A DNA stretch of 64,000 nt, taken from NCBI GenBank assembly GCA_022771805.1, contig JALELM010000008.1:62001-126000 (forward strand). Reading direction: 5' to 3'. This stretch comes from Veillonellaceae bacterium. GTDB lineage: Bacteria; Bacillota; Negativicutes; Veillonellales; Negativicoccaceae. This document shows positions 35,763-45,183 of the stretch, in pieces. The notes under the pieces were generated by a model. The model was not told where the DNA came from. It did no database searches and saw only the letters and a list, made by a program, of their open reading frames with translations. The position numbers and the translations under genes are program-made. Positions within the stretch are counted from its first letter, which is position 1, and the number at the start of each line of letters is the position of its first letter.

Positions 35763-37356
35763 TCAGATCGACGGCAAACAGTATAAAGACATGCTGATCG
35801 GTGCCTATGCGGCATTCAAAGAAAACTATGAACATATCAATCAATTGAACGTGTTTCCCGTACCGGATGGAGATACGGGAACGAATATGCTGAATACATT
35901 GCGTTCGATGTACAGCATGATCGTGAATGAAGAGAATGAATCGATCGGCATCATTGCGGAAAAAGCCGCAACGGGTGCCATCATGGGCGCAAGAGGCAAC
36001 TCCGGGGTCATTCTTTCGCAGATTATCCAAGGGCTTGCCAAAGGCTTGCGCGGTAAAAAGCAGGCCTCCTGCCGGGAGATCGGCAAAGCATTTCAGTACG
36101 GTATACTGTACGCATATCGCGCCGTCGTCAAGCCGGTGGAAGGGACGATCCTCTCTGTGGCGCGCGGTATTGCCAAGGGAACGCGAGATGTAACCAAGCG
36201 GGAACGGGACTTTTCGCAAGTATTGCGGACAGCGATCGAGAGCGGCCAGGAAGCATTGGCAATGACGCCGGAACAGCTGCCCATTCTCAAGGAAGCGAAT
36301 GTGGTCGATGCCGGCGGGCAGGGACTGCTTCTTTTCCTGGAGGGGTGTCTGCAGGGATTGACCGGCGAAACGCATATTGTCGAGGACAAAGTTCCGGAAA
36401 CGGTCAAGAAGCTGGAAGTCAAAGGCGAGTCCTTCTCCATCGATTATCCGTATTGTACGGAATTTATCGTCAGCCCCTGCAAAGTTCGCGGCGCGGAAGC
36501 ACGCAAGGCGCTGGAGTCCTGGGGCGAGTCGATGATTGTCGCCGAAGGCGAGAACCTGCTGAAAGTGCATATTCATGCCCAGCGTCCCGGTCATGTATTG
36601 GATATGGCGGCGGATTGGGGAACGCTGCACGACATCAAGGTCGATAATATGATGGATCAGTTCAAGCGCAATAAGCATATCGCGCATGATCAGGCCAAAC
36701 GGGAGATCGGCGTACTGGCCGTGGTTTCCGGTGAAGGCTGGAAGCGAATCATGGAAGGTATGCATGCACAGGTGCTGGCCGGCGGTCAGACGATGAACCC
36801 GTCGGTGCAGGAAATCATGCAGGCGTTGGACGGTCTCGGCTCGAAGCATTATATTATTTTGCCGAACAATAAGAACATTATTCTGGCAGCAAAACAGGTA
36901 CAAAAAATTCTCGGACCGACACTGCAAGTCATCCCGACGGCGAACCCGGCGGAAGGTGCGGCGGTCGGAATGGTTTATGATCCGCAGGCGGACATCGAAA
37001 CCAATGTGGCAGCCATGCAGGCTCGCTTGCTCGAAATCCGTTCGGCCGGTATTACGCAGGCGGTACGCGACAGCTCGGTGGACGGGATTCGCATCCAAAA
37101 AGACGACTACATGGGTCTTGCGGCAGGCTTCCCCGTTGTCACGGCACGCGCTCTGGACGAGTGTCTCGGCAACGTGCTGGAGAATTTGTTGGACGCAGGT
37201 GAAGCGGAAATCGTCACGCTTTACTTCGGCGCGGATTTGCCGCAAGAAGAGGCGGAAGGGTTGCTTGCCGCTCAGGAAGAACGGTATCCGGAAGTGGAAT
37301 TTGAACTGCAGAACGGCGGTCAGCCGCTGTATCCTTTCTTCATTTCGGTAGAATAA
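35755..37356 (+). CDS. fakA: Fatty acid kinase catalytic subunit FakA (DAK2/YloV family)
   Basis: FakA phosphorylates fatty acids held by FakB (DegV) proteins. The 533-residue protein has an N-terminal DhaL-like ATP domain (about residues 8-200) with the metal-binding VFPVPDGDTGTNM (Asp38, Asp40), the GARGNSGVILSQII loop, and VDAGGQGLLLFLEG. A middle domain and a C-terminal FakB-like domain follow. I start it at ATG 35755, after GAGGAAGAGG; the in-frame 35740 start is inside the ribosome-site region. The partner DegV is immediately upstream. A bidirectional terminator follows. Confidence 0.93.
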   Translation: MYNQIDGKQYKDMLIGAYAAFKENYEHINQLNVFPVPDGDTGTNMLNTLRSMYSMIVNEENESIGIIAEKAATGAIMGARGNSGVILSQIIQGLAKGLRGKKQASCREIGKAFQYGILYAYRAVVKPVEGTILSVARGIAKGTRDVTKRERDFSQVLRTAIESGQEALAMTPEQLPILKEANVVDAGGQGLLLFLEGCLQGLTGETHIVEDKVPETVKKLEVKGESFSIDYPYCTEFIVSPCKVRGAEARKALESWGESMIVAEGENLLKVHIHAQRPGHVLDMAADWGTLHDIKVDNMMDQFKRNKHIAHDQAKREIGVLAVVSGEGWKRIMEGMHAQVLAGGQTMNPSVQEIMQALDGLGSKHYIILPNNKNIILAAKQVQKILGPTLQVIPTANPAEGAAVGMVYDPQADIETNVAAMQARLLEIRSAGITQAVRDSSVDGIRIQKDDYMGLAAGFPVVTARALDECLGNVLENLLDAGEAEIVTLYFGADLPQEEAEGLLAAQEERYPEVEFELQNGGQPLYPFFISVE

Positions 37357-37358
37357 GT

Positions 37359-37391
37359 AAAAGGATGTCGACATAAGTCGACATCCTTTTT
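37359..37391. terminator. Bidirectional terminator between fakA and the speD-like gene
   Basis: AAAAGGATGTCGAC (37359-37372) and GTCGACATCCTTTT (37377-37390) form a perfect 14-bp stem around ATAA with T runs on both sides. It serves both convergent genes. Confidence 0.92.
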
Positions 37392-37872
37392 ATTTGCTTT
37401 GCCTGCCGGGGCGAAGTACCTTCAGTACTTTTCCTCCCGTTGTTTTGATTCTCTTGCCGGTAGTTTTCATGCGCCGCCATTGCGTTGTTTTGGAATTTGT
37501 TTTCGGTTTCATATCGCGGGCGGGTTCGACCTTGCCGCGTTTTACGCTGGTCGCGCGGATTTTATCCGGACGAAAATGTTGCCGGAAAATTTTCATGGTG
37601 GCCGTCGCCTCAATCAGCGTGTCGAAGGTAAAGACATCGACAGCAACGTAGTCGTAGTCCGGATAGGCATGCAGGCAAATATGGCTGTTCATCCCGATTG
37701 CCGTCATGGAGTAACCTTCCGGATGCGCATGGACATGCGTGTCATAGTTATCGGAAAGAAGCTCGGCCATCGCTTCGGAAACCGCCGCCTGCAACGATGC
37801 CGGCGAATCGATTCGCGCCGCGCGGCAACCGTAGCAGTCGATCAATATATGTTTGCCGATGGATTGGGTCAT
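37390..37872 (-). CDS. SpeD-like pyruvoyl-dependent decarboxylase, variant active site
   Basis: A 160-residue homologue of bacterial S-adenosylmethionine decarboxylase, the enzyme that supplies aminopropyl groups for spermidine. Numbering matches the Thermotoga enzyme: Ser63, which would form the pyruvoyl group, and His68 in NSHICLHAYP are kept. However, residue 62 is Asn rather than Glu, and the residue at the proton-donor Cys83 is Phe (VDVFTF instead of VFTC). A ~50-residue Lys/Arg-rich tail follows. No spermidine synthase gene is adjacent. Substitutions like these have been reported in SpeD homologues that decarboxylate ornithine or arginine; the substrate here is unknown. AAGGCGGTG lies upstream of the ATG. 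Confidence 0.8.
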   Translation of the reverse strand: MTQSIGKHILIDCYGCRAARIDSPASLQAAVSEAMAELLSDNYDTHVHAHPEGYSMTAIGMNSHICLHAYPDYDYVAVDVFTFDTLIEATATMKIFRQHFRPDKIRATSVKRGKVEPARDMKPKTNSKTTQWRRMKTTGKRIKTTGGKVLKVLRPGRQSK

Positions 37873-37893
37873 AGTGTCACCGCCTTTCGCTTT

Positions 37894-37923
37894 ATTATAG
37901 CATAGGAGAAAAGCGGAGAACAA
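37894..37923 (-). promoter_or_regulatory. Promoter of the speD-like gene
   Basis: On the minus strand TG-C-TATAAT (37894-37902) is an extended -10; TTGTTC (37918-37923) is a fair -35 with an 18-base spacer. Confidence 0.6.
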
Positions 37924-38028
37924 AAGCGGCAGCCGCGCGCGAGACAATCGCCTGGCGGCAATCAGAACGATAAATACTTGCGCTGCGGCAGTTACGACGA
38001 TAGATATGTAAAGAAATGCAAAAAGTAC

Positions 38029-38057
38029 TTGCAAAAAGTCAAAAGGTTATATATAAT
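38029..38057 (+). promoter_or_regulatory. Promoter of the ctsR operon with flanking direct repeats
   Basis: TTGCAA (38029-38034), 17-base spacer, TATAAT (38052-38057). GTCAAAAGG (38038-38046) and GTCAATAGG (38058-38066) flank the -10 at a 20-base period. Each contains the GTCAA core of a CtsR half-site, but the standard heptamer pair with a 3-base gap is absent. Confidence 0.7.
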
Positions 38058-38121
38058 GTCAATAGGACAAAACAACAAAAGGTAATATGCGAAGAATAAA
38101 GATAAAGGATGAGGTGAGGAT

Positions 38122-38556
38122 ATGAGCCGAGTACTGGCGGATCGAATTGAAAAGTATATTTTGCGGCAGCTTTTGGAGAATGCCGGACCGGAAGTCATTT
38201 TACAGCGAAAGGATATTGCGGAGGCGCTGAATTGTGCGCCGTCACAGATCAGCTATGTGCTGAGCACCCGTTTTTCGAACGAGCGCGGCTATTCCGTGGA
38301 ATCCAGGCGGGGGATCGGCGGTTTCATTCGGATTACGGTGACGGAACGGCCGGTGCCGATCGAGGAGACGGAATGGACTCTGGGCGAGTTGGATCGGCAA
38401 TTGTATGAATATCTGCAAGCGAAACTCATTACACAGCGTGAGGCGAAGCTGATGCACGAGGTGTATGCGGCAGTCTTCCGGACGACGGAAGGCGCCCGTC
38501 GGAGCCGCTTGCTGGCTGAACTGCAGGAACGTCTGCAGGCATGGACGGAGGAATAA
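38122..38556 (+). CDS. ctsR: Class III stress-gene repressor CtsR
   Basis: CtsR represses clp and other protein-quality genes; heat and McsB activity remove it. The 144-residue protein has the N-terminal winged helix (about residues 5-75: ILQRKDIAEALNCAPSQISYVLSTRF, then the glycine wing GIGGFIRI, which senses heat) and the C-terminal dimer/McsB-interaction helices. GAGGTGAGG is upstream of the ATG. As in other Firmicutes, it is first in ctsR-mcsA-mcsB-clpC and probably represses its own promoter. Confidence 0.96.
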   Translation: MSRVLADRIEKYILRQLLENAGPEVILQRKDIAEALNCAPSQISYVLSTRFSNERGYSVESRRGIGGFIRITVTERPVPIEETEWTLGELDRQLYEYLQAKLITQREAKLMHEVYAAVFRTTEGARRSRLLAELQERLQAWTEE

Positions 38557-38557
38557 T

Positions 38558-39058
38558 ATGCGGTGTGAACAATGCGGCGAACGGGAAGCGAATATGCATT
38601 TCACCGTAGTGCAAAACGGCAAGAAAACGGAACGGCATTTGTGTTCCGCCTGCGCGGCCAAGCAGGAAGGCGGCGCGGGAACCTTTGATTTGTGGGACAA
38701 TGATTTTTTCAAAAGTCTGGTCAATCCGTACCTGTACCGGGAAACGGAAGTGCCGCATTGCGAGACTTGCGGGCTGACTTTGGACGAGTTTAACGAAAAC
38801 GGGCGCTTCGGCTGCCCGCAGTGCTATACATCGTTTCGGGAGCAGATCATGCAGATGCTGCCTCGCCTGCAGGGACGCACACGGCATGTCGGCAAAGTGC
38901 CTTTGCGCGGCACGGGTGTATTTACGACGGAACGACAATTACAACGTTTGCAACAGATGCTGGCGGATGCCCTGCAAAAAGAAGAATACGAGCGGGCAGC
39001 CGAATTGCGGGATGAAATTCACAGCTTGCAGCGTACGGACGATACGGGAGGGATATGA
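38558..39058 (+). CDS. mcsA: McsA, zinc-binding activator of the arginine kinase McsB
   Basis: McsA binds metals and stimulates McsB. The 166-residue protein has four CxxC motifs (CEQCGE, CSAC, CETCGL, CPQC) arranged as two zinc sites in the first ~90 residues and a C-terminal UVR motif (ADALQKEEYERAAELRDEI) that mediates contacts with McsB or ClpC. The start at ATG 38558 follows GGAGGA; an in-frame extension to 38465 lies inside ctsR and was rejected. It overlaps mcsB by four bases. Confidence 0.95.
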   Translation: MRCEQCGEREANMHFTVVQNGKKTERHLCSACAAKQEGGAGTFDLWDNDFFKSLVNPYLYRETEVPHCETCGLTLDEFNENGRFGCPQCYTSFREQIMQMLPRLQGRTRHVGKVPLRGTGVFTTERQLQRLQQMLADALQKEEYERAAELRDEIHSLQRTDDTGGI

Positions 39059-40125
39059 TGCAAATCCGAGAAATTTTGGATCGGCCGGTACAAGACTGGT
39101 TTTCCGGTGAGCAGCCGGAAGGGGATGTGGTGCTGTCCGGACGAGTTCGCCTGGCGCGCAATTTGGCGGGTGTGCGCTTCCCCGGCTATGCGTCGCCGGA
39201 AGAGCGGGCGCAGGTCGAACAACAAACCCGGCGCGTACTGAGCAATTTGGCGAAAGAAGAAAACACGGAAACGGCGTATATCCGCATGGAAGAGCTGACG
39301 GATGCCGATCGTCAGGTGCTCGTCGAAAAGCACCTGATCAGCCCGCAGCTGGTCGCCGATACGCAGGGGAGCGGGATCGTGGTCGACAAAGATGCCGGCC
39401 TGACGATCATGGTCAACGAAGAGGATCATTACCGGATCCAGTGCCTGGGCGGCGGTTTGCAATTACCCCGACTCTGGCAGCGCGCCTCGCATATCGACGA
39501 TTTATTGGAAGCGCAATTGGATTTTGCGTATGACAACAGTCTCGGTTATCTGACCGCCTGCCCGACGAATGTGGGCACCGGCCTGCGCGCTTCGGTCATG
39601 GTTCACGTACCGGCACTGGTGCGTACACGCAAAATTCAGCGGCTGATTCAAAGCATGTTGAAGGTGGATTTTTCCGTTCGCGGCTTGTACGGCGAAGGTA
39701 CGGATATGGCCGGGAATATTTTGCAAATATCGAATCAAGTGACATTGGGCGTGCGGGAGGAAGATGTCGTCGCTCGTTTGCAGTCGCTCGGCGAGCAGCT
39801 GGCAAAAGAAGAACGGGCGGCCAGGGAGCAGCTGAAAGGGATCCCGGCGCTGACGGACGAAGTCTGGCGGGCTTACGGCGTCTTGCGCTATGCCCGCGCG
39901 CTCAGCGGCGATGAAGCATTGACTTTGCTCAGCACGGTGGAACTGGGGCGTATCCTGGGAATTATTCCGCACATTTCTGCCGATGCGTTTCGGGAAATGC
40001 TGGTCACGACACGACCCGGCTTTTTACAACGCTATGCCCACAGTGAAGAACAGGATGTACAAACGCGTGATACCCTGCGTGCGGCAGTGGTTCGCGACTC
40101 ATTACAGAAAATGGAAAAGGAGTGA
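39055..40125 (+). CDS. mcsB: Protein-arginine kinase McsB
   Basis: McsB phosphorylates arginine residues on proteins, marking them for ClpCP and inactivating CtsR. The 356-residue protein has the phosphagen-kinase fold: VVLSGRVRLARNLAGVRFPGYAS in the phosphate-binding region, VNEEDHYRIQ with the acidic base residues, and CPTNVGTGLRASVMVHVP in the ATP site. The C-terminal helical part contains the pArg-binding region. Start overlaps mcsA (ATG followed directly by a second ATG at 39058; either is possible). Confidence 0.96.
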   Translation: MMQIREILDRPVQDWFSGEQPEGDVVLSGRVRLARNLAGVRFPGYASPEERAQVEQQTRRVLSNLAKEENTETAYIRMEELTDADRQVLVEKHLISPQLVADTQGSGIVVDKDAGLTIMVNEEDHYRIQCLGGGLQLPRLWQRASHIDDLLEAQLDFAYDNSLGYLTACPTNVGTGLRASVMVHVPALVRTRKIQRLIQSMLKVDFSVRGLYGEGTDMAGNILQISNQVTLGVREEDVVARLQSLGEQLAKEERAAREQLKGIPALTDEVWRAYGVLRYARALSGDEALTLLSTVELGRILGIIPHISADAFREMLVTTRPGFLQRYAHSEEQDVQTRDTLRAAVVRDSLQKMEKE

Positions 40126-40130
40126 ATACT

Positions 40131-42575
40131 ATGGATAATAAATTTACGCAAAGTGCACGGAAGGCCTTGGCCTATGCACAGAATCTGGCGCAACGCGGCA
40201 ACTCGGAAGTCGTCGGGACGGAACATCTGCTGGCGGGGATTGCCTCGGAAGAGAAAAGTCTCGGCGGGAAGGTGCTGCACGAAATCGGCATGACGGCGCA
40301 GGCAATCGAAGCGCGGCTGGGAATTGACGAAACGAGCCCGGTTGCCGAACGGATCGTGCCGATGAGCCCGCGAACCAAGCGTGTCATTCAGTTGGCCGTG
40401 ATGGAGGCAAATCGTCTCGGTCATACCTATGTCGGCACGGAGCATTTCCTGCTCGGTATTTTGCGTGACGGCGGCGGTGTCGGTTTACGACTGCTGTTGG
40501 AAGGCGGCGTAACGAAGGAAAAACTGGCGCAGGCTTTCAATAAGTATCTGAACGGCGAACCGAGCGAAGAGAGCTCGGCCGGCGGTGAAAGTGCGCTCGG
40601 CGAATTGGGGGACTATGCCCGCAATTTGAATGAATTGGCGGAGCAGGGCAAGATTGACCCCGTGATCGGTCGGGAAGAAGAAGTCGATCGCGTCATCCAG
40701 ATCCTGAGCCGGCGCACGAAGAACAACCCGGTGTTGATCGGTGAACCGGGGGTCGGTAAAACAGCCATTGCGGAAGGCCTCGCCCAGCGGATTGTCGCGG
40801 GGAATGTGCCGGAAATTCTGCGCGGCCGGAAGATCATTTCGCTGAATCTGTCTTCCGCCGTAGCCGGGACGAAGTATCGCGGGGAATTTGAGGAACGACT
40901 GAAAAAAATTATCGATGAAGTTCGCAATCATGAGGATTGGATCTTGTTCATTGACGAGCTGCATATGCTGATCGGTGCCGGTGCAACGGAAGGCGGAATG
41001 GATGCGGCGAATATTTTGAAACCGGCGTTGGCTCGCGGTGAACTGCAATGTATCGGAGCGACGACGCTGGATGAGTACAAGAAACACATCGAAAAAGACG
41101 CCGCACTGGAACGGCGCTTCCAGCCGGTCATGGTGGACGAACCGACACCCGAAGATGCGGAGCGTATTCTCTTCGGACTGCGCGACCGGTACGAAGCGTT
41201 CCACAAGGCGAAGATCACGGATGAAGCGCTGAAAGCGGCGGTACGTTTGTCGGCGCGCTACATTGCGGATCGCTTCCTGCCGGACAAGGCGATCGACGTC
41301 ATGGACGAAGCGGCGGCCAAAGTACGCATCGCCGCGGCGGCCACCCCGCCGGATTTGAAGGATCTGGAAATGAAGCTGGCGCGCATTCTGAAAGAAAAGG
41401 AAGCGGCGGTTACGGCGCAGGAATACGAACGTGCGGCCACGCTTCGCGACGAAGAGCGGCAGGCGCAGGAAGAATTGGAAAAACTGCAAAGTTCTTGGGA
41501 TAAAGGAGATGTAGATAATCTTGTCGTGGACAAGGCGGATATCGAGGAAGTGGTGGCGCGTTGGACGGGCGTTCCGCTGAAACAGATGCAGGAAGACGAA
41601 GCCGTGCACTTGCTCCATCTGGAAGAAGAATTGCACAAGCGGGTCGTCGGTCAGGATGATGCGGTCACCGCCGTGGCGAAAGCGATTCGCCGTTCGCGGG
41701 CGGGGCTGCAGGATCCGAAACGCCCGATCGGCTCCTTCCTGTTCCTCGGACCGACCGGCGTCGGCAAGACGGAATTGGCTCGCACCTTGGCGGAAACGAT
41801 GTTCGGCGATGAAGATGCGCTGATCCGTCTGGATATGTCCGAGTACATGGAAAAGCACACGGTCTCCCGTCTGGTCGGGGCGCCTCCCGGCTATGTCGGT
41901 TACGATGACGGCGGCCAGCTGACGGATGCCGTCCGCCGCCGTCCGTACAGTGTCATTCTGCTGGACGAAGTGGAAAAGGCGCATGCCGATTTCTTCAATA
42001 TGCTCTTGCAGGTATTGGATGACGGTCGCCTGACTGACAGCCAGGGACGTACGGTCGATTTCCGCAATACCGTCATCATCATGACGAGTAACCTCGGCTC
42101 GGGGAATTTGCAGGCGGACAGCGCGGAGATGGGGTTCCTCTCCGGTAATCGCGATGCGGCAAGCGAACAGCAGGCGGAGGAAGCGGCGAAAAAAGCCGTA
42201 ATGGATGCGGTGAAACGTTTCTTCCGACCGGAATTCATCAACCGAATTGATGAAATGATCGTGTTCCACCCGCTGCGGAAGGAAGATCTGAAACAAATCG
42301 TCGATATCATGCTGGGGCAGGTCAACCGTCGTCTGGCGGACAGCGATATGCATCTCGAGGTAGCGGCCGCAGCCAAGGATCTGCTGATCGAGAAAGGCAG
42401 CGACACGGAGTACGGGGCGCGGCCTCTGAAACGGGCGATCCGGCAGCTGCTGGAAGATCCGCTGGCCGAAGAAGTCATTGCCGGCAGGATTGCGAAAGGA
42501 AGCACGGTGGCCGTCACCGTGGAAGACGGCAAGCTGGTATTCCGTCCGGAAACGGAGAAAACGGCGGAAAAATAA
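40131..42575 (+). CDS. clpC: ClpC-type AAA+ chaperone
   Basis: ClpC unfolds substrates for ClpP, including arginine-phosphorylated proteins marked by McsB. The 814-residue protein has two N-terminal Clp repeats (about 5-150), AAA1 with GEPGVGKT near residue 204, a UVR-containing middle domain ([18 protein letters not shown]), and AAA2 with GPTGVGKT near residue 540. A C-terminal D2-small domain follows. I start it at ATG 40131 because AAGGAG (40116-40121) is nine bases away; a GTG at 40122 overlapping the mcsB stop is less suitable. A strong terminator ends the operon. Confidence 0.97.
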   Translation: MDNKFTQSARKALAYAQNLAQRGNSEVVGTEHLLAGIASEEKSLGGKVLHEIGMTAQAIEARLGIDETSPVAERIVPMSPRTKRVIQLAVMEANRLGHTYVGTEHFLLGILRDGGGVGLRLLLEGGVTKEKLAQAFNKYLNGEPSEESSAGGESALGELGDYARNLNELAEQGKIDPVIGREEEVDRVIQILSRRTKNNPVLIGEPGVGKTAIAEGLAQRIVAGNVPEILRGRKIISLNLSSAVAGTKYRGEFEERLKKIIDEVRNHEDWILFIDELHMLIGAGATEGGMDAANILKPALARGELQCIGATTLDEYKKHIEKDAALERRFQPVMVDEPTPEDAERILFGLRDRYEAFHKAKITDEALKAAVRLSARYIADRFLPDKAIDVMDEAAAKVRIAAAATPPDLKDLEMKLARILKEKEAAVTAQEYERAATLRDEERQAQEELEKLQSSWDKGDVDNLVVDKADIEEVVARWTGVPLKQMQEDEAVHLLHLEEELHKRVVGQDDAVTAVAKAIRRSRAGLQDPKRPIGSFLFLGPTGVGKTELARTLAETMFGDEDALIRLDMSEYMEKHTVSRLVGAPPGYVGYDDGGQLTDAVRRRPYSVILLDEVEKAHADFFNMLLQVLDDGRLTDSQGRTVDFRNTVIIMTSNLGSGNLQADSAEMGFLSGNRDAASEQQAEEAAKKAVMDAVKRFFRPEFINRIDEMIVFHPLRKEDLKQIVDIMLGQVNRRLADSDMHLEVAAAAKDLLIEKGSDTEYGARPLKRAIRQLLEDPLAEEVIAGRIAKGSTVAVTVEDGKLVFRPETEKTAEK

Positions 42576-42577
42576 GA

Positions 42578-42604
42578 CAAGGGGCGGCTCAGCCGCCCTT
42601 TTTG
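42578..42604 (+). terminator. Rho-independent terminator after clpC
   Basis: GGGCGGC (42582-42588) pairs with GCCGCCC (42592-42598) around TCA, then five T residues; the outer GACAA/TTGTC bases can extend the stem. Confidence 0.9.
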
Positions 42605-42647
42605 TCGTTTAATATGGTACACTGAAAACAAAAACGGGAAGTGAAGT

Positions 42648-44018
42648 ATGGCTAAAGAGAAGCGTATTTATTTTTGTACGGAATGCGGTTGGGAGTCGCC
42701 GCGCTGGGGCGGTCAGTGCGGGGCTTGCGGCGCCTGGAATACACTTGCCGAAATGAAAGTCGCCAAGACGAGCACGGCGGCTCGCGCCGCGGTGCGGGAA
42801 GTCAATCCGCCGGTGCCGTTGACAGAAATCCGGGACGATGAGCGGAGCCGCTGCCCGATCGGCAATGCCGAGTGGGATCGCACGCTCGGCGGCGGGATCG
42901 TGCCGGGCAGCCTGATGCTGCTCGGCGGAGCGCCCGGTGTCGGTAAATCGACACTGATCATGCAGGTGGCTGCAGCCGTGGCGAAGCAATACGGGGCGGT
43001 TCTCTATGCAACCGGCGAAGAGTCCGAGGCGCAGGTCGGCATGCGGGCGAAACGCTTGGGGCTGCTGGAGGCGGCATGCTATGTGCAGGCGACGACTTCG
43101 CCGACGGGAATCATGAACGAGGCGCGGCGCTTACGGGCGCGTTTTCTGATCATCGATTCCATCCAAACGATGCAGGCGGAAGATACGGACGGCTTGGCCG
43201 GCAGCGTGACCCAGATCAAAAAATGTACGGAGCTGTTGCTGCGTTTTGCCAAAGAGACGGGCACCGCCGTAATCATTATCGGCCATGTGACCAAGGAAGG
43301 CGTCGTCGCCGGGCCGAGAATGCTGGAGCACATGGTGGACACCGTCCTGTATCTGGAGGGCGAGGCGGGTCATCCGCTGCGGTTGCTGCGTGCGACGAAA
43401 AATCGTTTCGGCGACACATCGGAAAGCGGGGTATTTCTGATGCAGGCAAACGGTTTGCAGCCGGTTTCGGATCTGTCGCGGCTGTTGCTTGCGGAGCGCA
43501 GTACGGATCAAATCGGGACGGTCGTTTTTGCCGGCTTGGAAGGAATTCGCCCGATGCTGGCCGAAGTGCAGGCACTGACAAATCCGACATACTACGGCAA
43601 TGCCCGCCGCACCGCGATCGGCTACGATCAGAACCGGCTGACGGTGCTGCTGGCGGTATTGGAAAAGAAGGCCGGCTTTGCCTTGGCGCAGCAGGATGTC
43701 TATGTCAATGTCGCCGGCGGTATTCGCATTGATGAGCCCGGCATGGACTTGGCCGTGGCGACGGCGGTCATCTCCGTCTACACGGAAACGCCGGTTGCGG
43801 CGACTGTGGCCGCATTGGGAGAAGTCGGCCTTACGGGAGATGTGCGCCGGGTGCAGCAGGTGGAAAAGCGCCTGCAGGAATTAACGCAGATGGGGTTTCG
43901 CACGGTGTTTCTGCCGGCGGCCAATCTGAGCGGGTTGGAGCGGGAGAAATGGCCGTTGCGCCTGATCGGCATACAACATATCAATGAAATCGCGAGCAAG
44001 CTTCGGGGTGACTTATAA
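42648..44018 (+). CDS. radA: DNA repair protein RadA/Sms
   Basis: RadA is a RecA-like branch-migration helicase used in recombination and in natural transformation. The 456-residue protein has an N-terminal C4 zinc finger (CTECGW ... CGACGAW), Walker A GAPGVGKST near residue 94, the KNRFGDTSESGVF motif specific to RadA, and a C-terminal Lon-protease-like domain (about 270-456). GGAAGTGAAG lies upstream of the ATG. Its presence together with comEA/comEC fits a transformable or formerly transformable lineage. Confidence 0.96.
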   Translation: MAKEKRIYFCTECGWESPRWGGQCGACGAWNTLAEMKVAKTSTAARAAVREVNPPVPLTEIRDDERSRCPIGNAEWDRTLGGGIVPGSLMLLGGAPGVGKSTLIMQVAAAVAKQYGAVLYATGEESEAQVGMRAKRLGLLEAACYVQATTSPTGIMNEARRLRARFLIIDSIQTMQAEDTDGLAGSVTQIKKCTELLLRFAKETGTAVIIIGHVTKEGVVAGPRMLEHMVDTVLYLEGEAGHPLRLLRATKNRFGDTSESGVFLMQANGLQPVSDLSRLLLAERSTDQIGTVVFAGLEGIRPMLAEVQALTNPTYYGNARRTAIGYDQNRLTVLLAVLEKKAGFALAQQDVYVNVAGGIRIDEPGMDLAVATAVISVYTETPVAATVAALGEVGLTGDVRRVQQVEKRLQELTQMGFRTVFLPAANLSGLEREKWPLRLIGIQHINEIASKLRGDL

Positions 44019-44048
44019 TTGTCGCGCAAGGCGTACTTGTGATATAGT
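44019..44048 (+). promoter_or_regulatory. Possible promoter upstream of the PIN/TRAM gene
   Basis: TTGTCG (44019-44024) and TATAGT (44043-44048) with an 18-base spacer; weaker than the other promoters listed. Confidence 0.4.
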
Positions 44049-44082
44049 ATAGAGATAGAAAAAATGAAAGGAGTGGACGGAA

Positions 44083-45183
44083 TTGATTGAGAAGGTGCTA
44101 CGCACAACCTTCATTTGTCTGTTCATGATTATCGGCGTAGTACTGGCCGTTCAACTGTACCCGTTAGTCGAATCCTTCGGCCAACCGGACTTCCTGAGCC
44201 CTACCGTACTGTATGTCGTTACGGCTGTTGCGGGCGGCGTGATCGGCGGGCTGGTCGGGATCTCCGTTTCGCCGTTTTTGTTACGCCAGTTGCGGGCGTT
44301 TGCCGCATGGGGGGAGCGTACCGTAACGGGCATTTCGCTGACGGACTTATTGCTCGGTGTGGCGGGCTTGCTGGTCGGTTTGCTGATTGCCAACCTGCTC
44401 GGGATGGCCTTTTCGAACTTACCGCTGGTCGGGCCGTATGTTTCCATCGTGCTGAATATCGTTTTGGGTTACACGGGGATGTACCTGGCGATCGGGCAAA
44501 AAGATAAGATGGCCGGCATGGTGCATGCCTGGCGGGCGGGGCGTGAGAAAGACGGTCGTGAAAAAACCGTGCGCGGTACGGGGAAAGTGCTCGATACCAG
44601 CGTGGTGATCGACGGCAGAATTGCCGACATTGCCAAGACCGGTTTTCTGGAAGGGCCGCTGATCGTCCCGGTATTCGTGTTAGAAGAACTGCAGTACATT
44701 GCGGATTCGGCCGATGTGCTGAAGCGCAATCGCGGCCGGCGCGGGCTGGATATTCTTAACGAAATGCAAAAAAAGAAAATCATCGAGGTACAAATTGTCA
44801 CGGACGACTTCGAGGATATCGGCGAAGTGGACAGCAAACTGATACAGCTGTGCCGAAAAAATGGAACACCGATTATTACTAATGACTATAATCTGAACAA
44901 GGTCGCCGAATTGCAGGGAGTTCGTGTTCTCAATATCAATGATTTGGCCAATTCGGTCAAACCGGTCGTCATTCCCGGCGAACAATTGCAGGTGGATATC
45001 GTCAAGCCGGGGAAAGAGGAGGGACAGGGAATCGCCTACCTGGACGACGGGACGATGATCGTTATCGAGGACGGGCGCAGACAAATAGGCAACCATGTCT
45101 TTGTCGTAGTGACATCGGTCTTGCAGACCTCGGCGGGGAAAATGATTTTTGCGCGGTATGAAGAGGCGGGTGGAGAGCAATGA
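44083..45183 (+). CDS. YacL-like membrane PIN/TRAM-domain protein
   Basis: A 366-residue protein with four N-terminal membrane segments (within residues 7-136), a PIN-type nuclease domain (about 165-285, with [26 protein letters not shown] and TNDYNL acidic positions), and a C-terminal TRAM RNA-binding domain. The radA-yacL-ispD-ispF-gltX order is conserved in Firmicutes. The nuclease target is not known. The start is a TTG, supported by AAAGGAG nine bases upstream (44067-44073). The stop overlaps the ispDF start. Confidence 0.92.
   Translation: MIEKVLRTTFICLFMIIGVVLAVQLYPLVESFGQPDFLSPTVLYVVTAVAGGVIGGLVGISVSPFLLRQLRAFAAWGERTVTGISLTDLLLGVAGLLVGLLIANLLGMAFSNLPLVGPYVSIVLNIVLGYTGMYLAIGQKDKMAGMVHAWRAGREKDGREKTVRGTGKVLDTSVVIDGRIADIAKTGFLEGPLIVPVFVLEELQYIADSADVLKRNRGRRGLDILNEMQKKKIIEVQIVTDDFEDIGEVDSKLIQLCRKNGTPIITNDYNLNKVAELQGVRVLNINDLANSVKPVVIPGEQLQVDIVKPGKEEGQGIAYLDDGTMIVIEDGRRQIGNHVFVVVTSVLQTSAGKMIFARYEEAGGEQ

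Noticed and set aside
38029-38121. Canonical CtsR operator
   Set aside because: Only isolated GTCAA cores are present; the heptamer pair with a 3-base gap is not found.
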